NCBI GenBank assembly: GCA_014359685.1 | Contig: JACIYY010000205.1 | Span: forward strand, 1-5,780 | Direction: 5' to 3' | DNA from: Porphyrobacter sp. | GTDB taxonomy: Bacteria; Pseudomonadota; Alphaproteobacteria; Sphingomonadales; Sphingomonadaceae | DNA: 5,780 nucleotides | In this document: one piece after another, positions 5,009 through 5,780 of the stretch | Numbering within the stretch: position 1 is the stretch's first letter | How the letters are laid out: every line of letters begins with the position of its first letter | The notes under the pieces: model-generated | What the model saw: only the letters and a program-made list of their open reading frames with translations | The model's database searches: none | Told to the model about the DNA's origin: nothing | Position numbers and translations under genes: made by a program

Positions 5009-5748
5009 GCCGGCTGCGCCGCGCCGCGCTGGTCGGCAATCCCAATGCCGGCAAGAGCGCTCTGTTCAACGCGCTGACCGGCGCGCGCCAGAAGATCGCC
5101 AATTATCCCGGCGTCACCGTGGAGCGGAAGGCCGGGCGGATGATCCTGCCGACCGGAGAGCCGGTCGAGCTGATCGACCTGCCCGGCAGCTATTCGCTCG
5201 ACGCCGCCAGCCCGGACGAGGAGGTGACGCGCAAGGTCGTGCTGGGCGAGTTTCCCGGCGAGGCCATGCCAGACGTGCTGGTGGTGGTGCTCGATGCGGC
5301 CAATCTGGAACAGCATCTGGTGTTCGCGCAGGAGCTGATCGCGCTCGGCCGACCCTGCGTGGTCGCGCTCAACATGGTCGATCTGGCGGAGCGCGACGGG
5401 CTGGTGATCGACCCCCGCGCGCTGGAAGCCGCGCTCGGCGTGCCGGTGGTCGCCACCGTCGCGGTCCGCAAGCGCGGCCTCGATGCGCTGCTGGACGCGG
5501 TGGCCAGCGCCTCGGCGCCCGGAGCGCTGGGCGGATCGCTGCCCGCATCCTCGCCCCGCCGCCCGCAGCCGGTGCCGCCTGCCGAGCGTCGCCGCGCCGC
5601 GCAGCGCATGGCGCATGATGCGGTGGTGTCGGAAACCGCCCAGCACCGCCTACACGCGCGGCTCGACCGGGTGCTGCTGCATCCCTGGCTCGGCCCGCCG
5701 ATCCTGTTCGCGCTGCTGTTCGTCGTGTTTCAGGCGGTGTTCTCGTAG
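5005..5748 (+). CDS. feoB: FeoB ferrous iron transporter, N-terminal G domain; frame closed by premature TAG
   Basis: FeoB is the inner-membrane Fe(II) transporter with an N-terminal GTPase-like domain. The 247 residues here show G1 GNPNAGKS at 11-18, G2 around Thr38 in PGVTVE, G3 DLPG at 58-61, G4 NMVD at 123-126, and a G5-like VAVRKRGL near 152-159. A helical linker follows, rich in Ala/Pro/Arg at 165-205. The first membrane segment (LLHPWLGPPILFALLFVVFQAVFS) begins at about 224. Full FeoB proteins are roughly 600-800 aa, so only the first third is encoded before TAG at 5746-5748. Downstream codons read on in the same frame as FeoB-like sequence. The start ATG overlaps the feoA stop by 4 bp. 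As written, the product would be a G domain with one membrane segment and could not transport iron. A pseudogene, sequencing error or genuine nonsense allele are the alternatives; the remainder of the gene is outside the window. Confidence 0.88.
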   Translation: MSRLRRAALVGNPNAGKSALFNALTGARQKIANYPGVTVERKAGRMILPTGEPVELIDLPGSYSLDAASPDEEVTRKVVLGEFPGEAMPDVLVVVLDAANLEQHLVFAQELIALGRPCVVALNMVDLAERDGLVIDPRALEAALGVPVVATVAVRKRGLDALLDAVASASAPGALGGSLPASSPRRPQPVPPAERRRAAQRMAHDAVVSETAQHRLHARLDRVLLHPWLGPPILFALLFVVFQAVFS

Positions 5749-5780
5749 GCGACGCCCTTCGCCGATGCCATCGATGCCGC
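5746..5780 (+). pseudogene. feoB: in-frame TAG and open continuation of feoB to the window end
   Basis: The codon TAG (5746-5748) follows FQAVFS. In FeoB relatives this motif normally continues with Trp (FQAVFSW, then A-x-P), so TGG to TAG, a single G-to-A change, explains it. After the stop, the same frame reads ATPFADAIDA to the edge, which fits the FeoB sequence after that Trp. The frame is therefore not shifted, only interrupted by one codon. Comparison with relatives is from memory of the family, not from an alignment. Confidence 0.6.

Noticed and set aside
4792..5646. Minus-strand frame of 284 codons opposite feoA and feoB
   Set aside because: It is antisense to conserved FeoA and FeoB motifs and has no domain pattern or ribosome binding site of its own that I could identify.
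1..5780. CRISPR array, insertion sequence, tRNA or rRNA
   Set aside because: I saw no regularly spaced repeats, transposase-like protein, terminal inverted repeats with target duplications, or tRNA-like cloverleaf on either strand. The only clear repeat is the 17-bp tandem pair at 4580-4613.

Overview
The window is high-GC (about two-thirds or more G+C by eye), with codon usage and protein sequences that suggest an alphaproteobacterium, most likely a sphingomonad-type organism. This is an inference from protein style, GC content and the variant Fur-like boxes; no rRNA or other marker gene is present. Almost everything recognisable concerns iron uptake.

Left part (about 1-4089, minus strand). 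Reading in the direction of transcription (right to left), there is a PKHD-type Fe(II)/2-oxoglutarate dioxygenase of the YbiX/PiuC family (3406-4089). It is followed by a TonB-dependent catecholate-siderophore receptor of the Fiu/PiuA type (1051-3297), then a TonB-family energy transducer (164-979), and finally the first codons of a possible membrane protein cut off by the left edge (1-114). The receptor has its own promoter in the 108-bp gap after the dioxygenase gene. Two Fur-like palindromes flank and overlap that promoter, and a third Fur-like site precedes tonB.

Middle (4090-4648). A 58-codon membrane-protein ORF with a strong Shine-Dalgarno sequence (4263-4439, minus strand) lies between the dioxygenase gene and the divergent feo genes. 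The gap on its left (4090-4262) contains the probable promoter region of the dioxygenase gene. The gap on its right (4440-4648) is the divergent regulatory region of feoA; it carries a perfect 17-bp tandem duplication that includes a Fur-like site.

Right part (4649-end, plus strand). feoA overlaps the start of feoB by 4 bp (ATGA). The FeoB reading frame contains an intact G domain but closes with an in-frame TAG at 5746-5748, where the family normally has Trp at the start of the first membrane region. The same frame then continues FeoB-like to the window end. This looks like a nonsense mutation, a sequencing error or, less likely, a genuine split.

Together the window combines a ferric-siderophore branch (outer-membrane receptor, its own TonB, and the usual companion dioxygenase) with a ferrous branch (FeoA/FeoB). 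The two are divergently oriented and apparently share Fur-like control.
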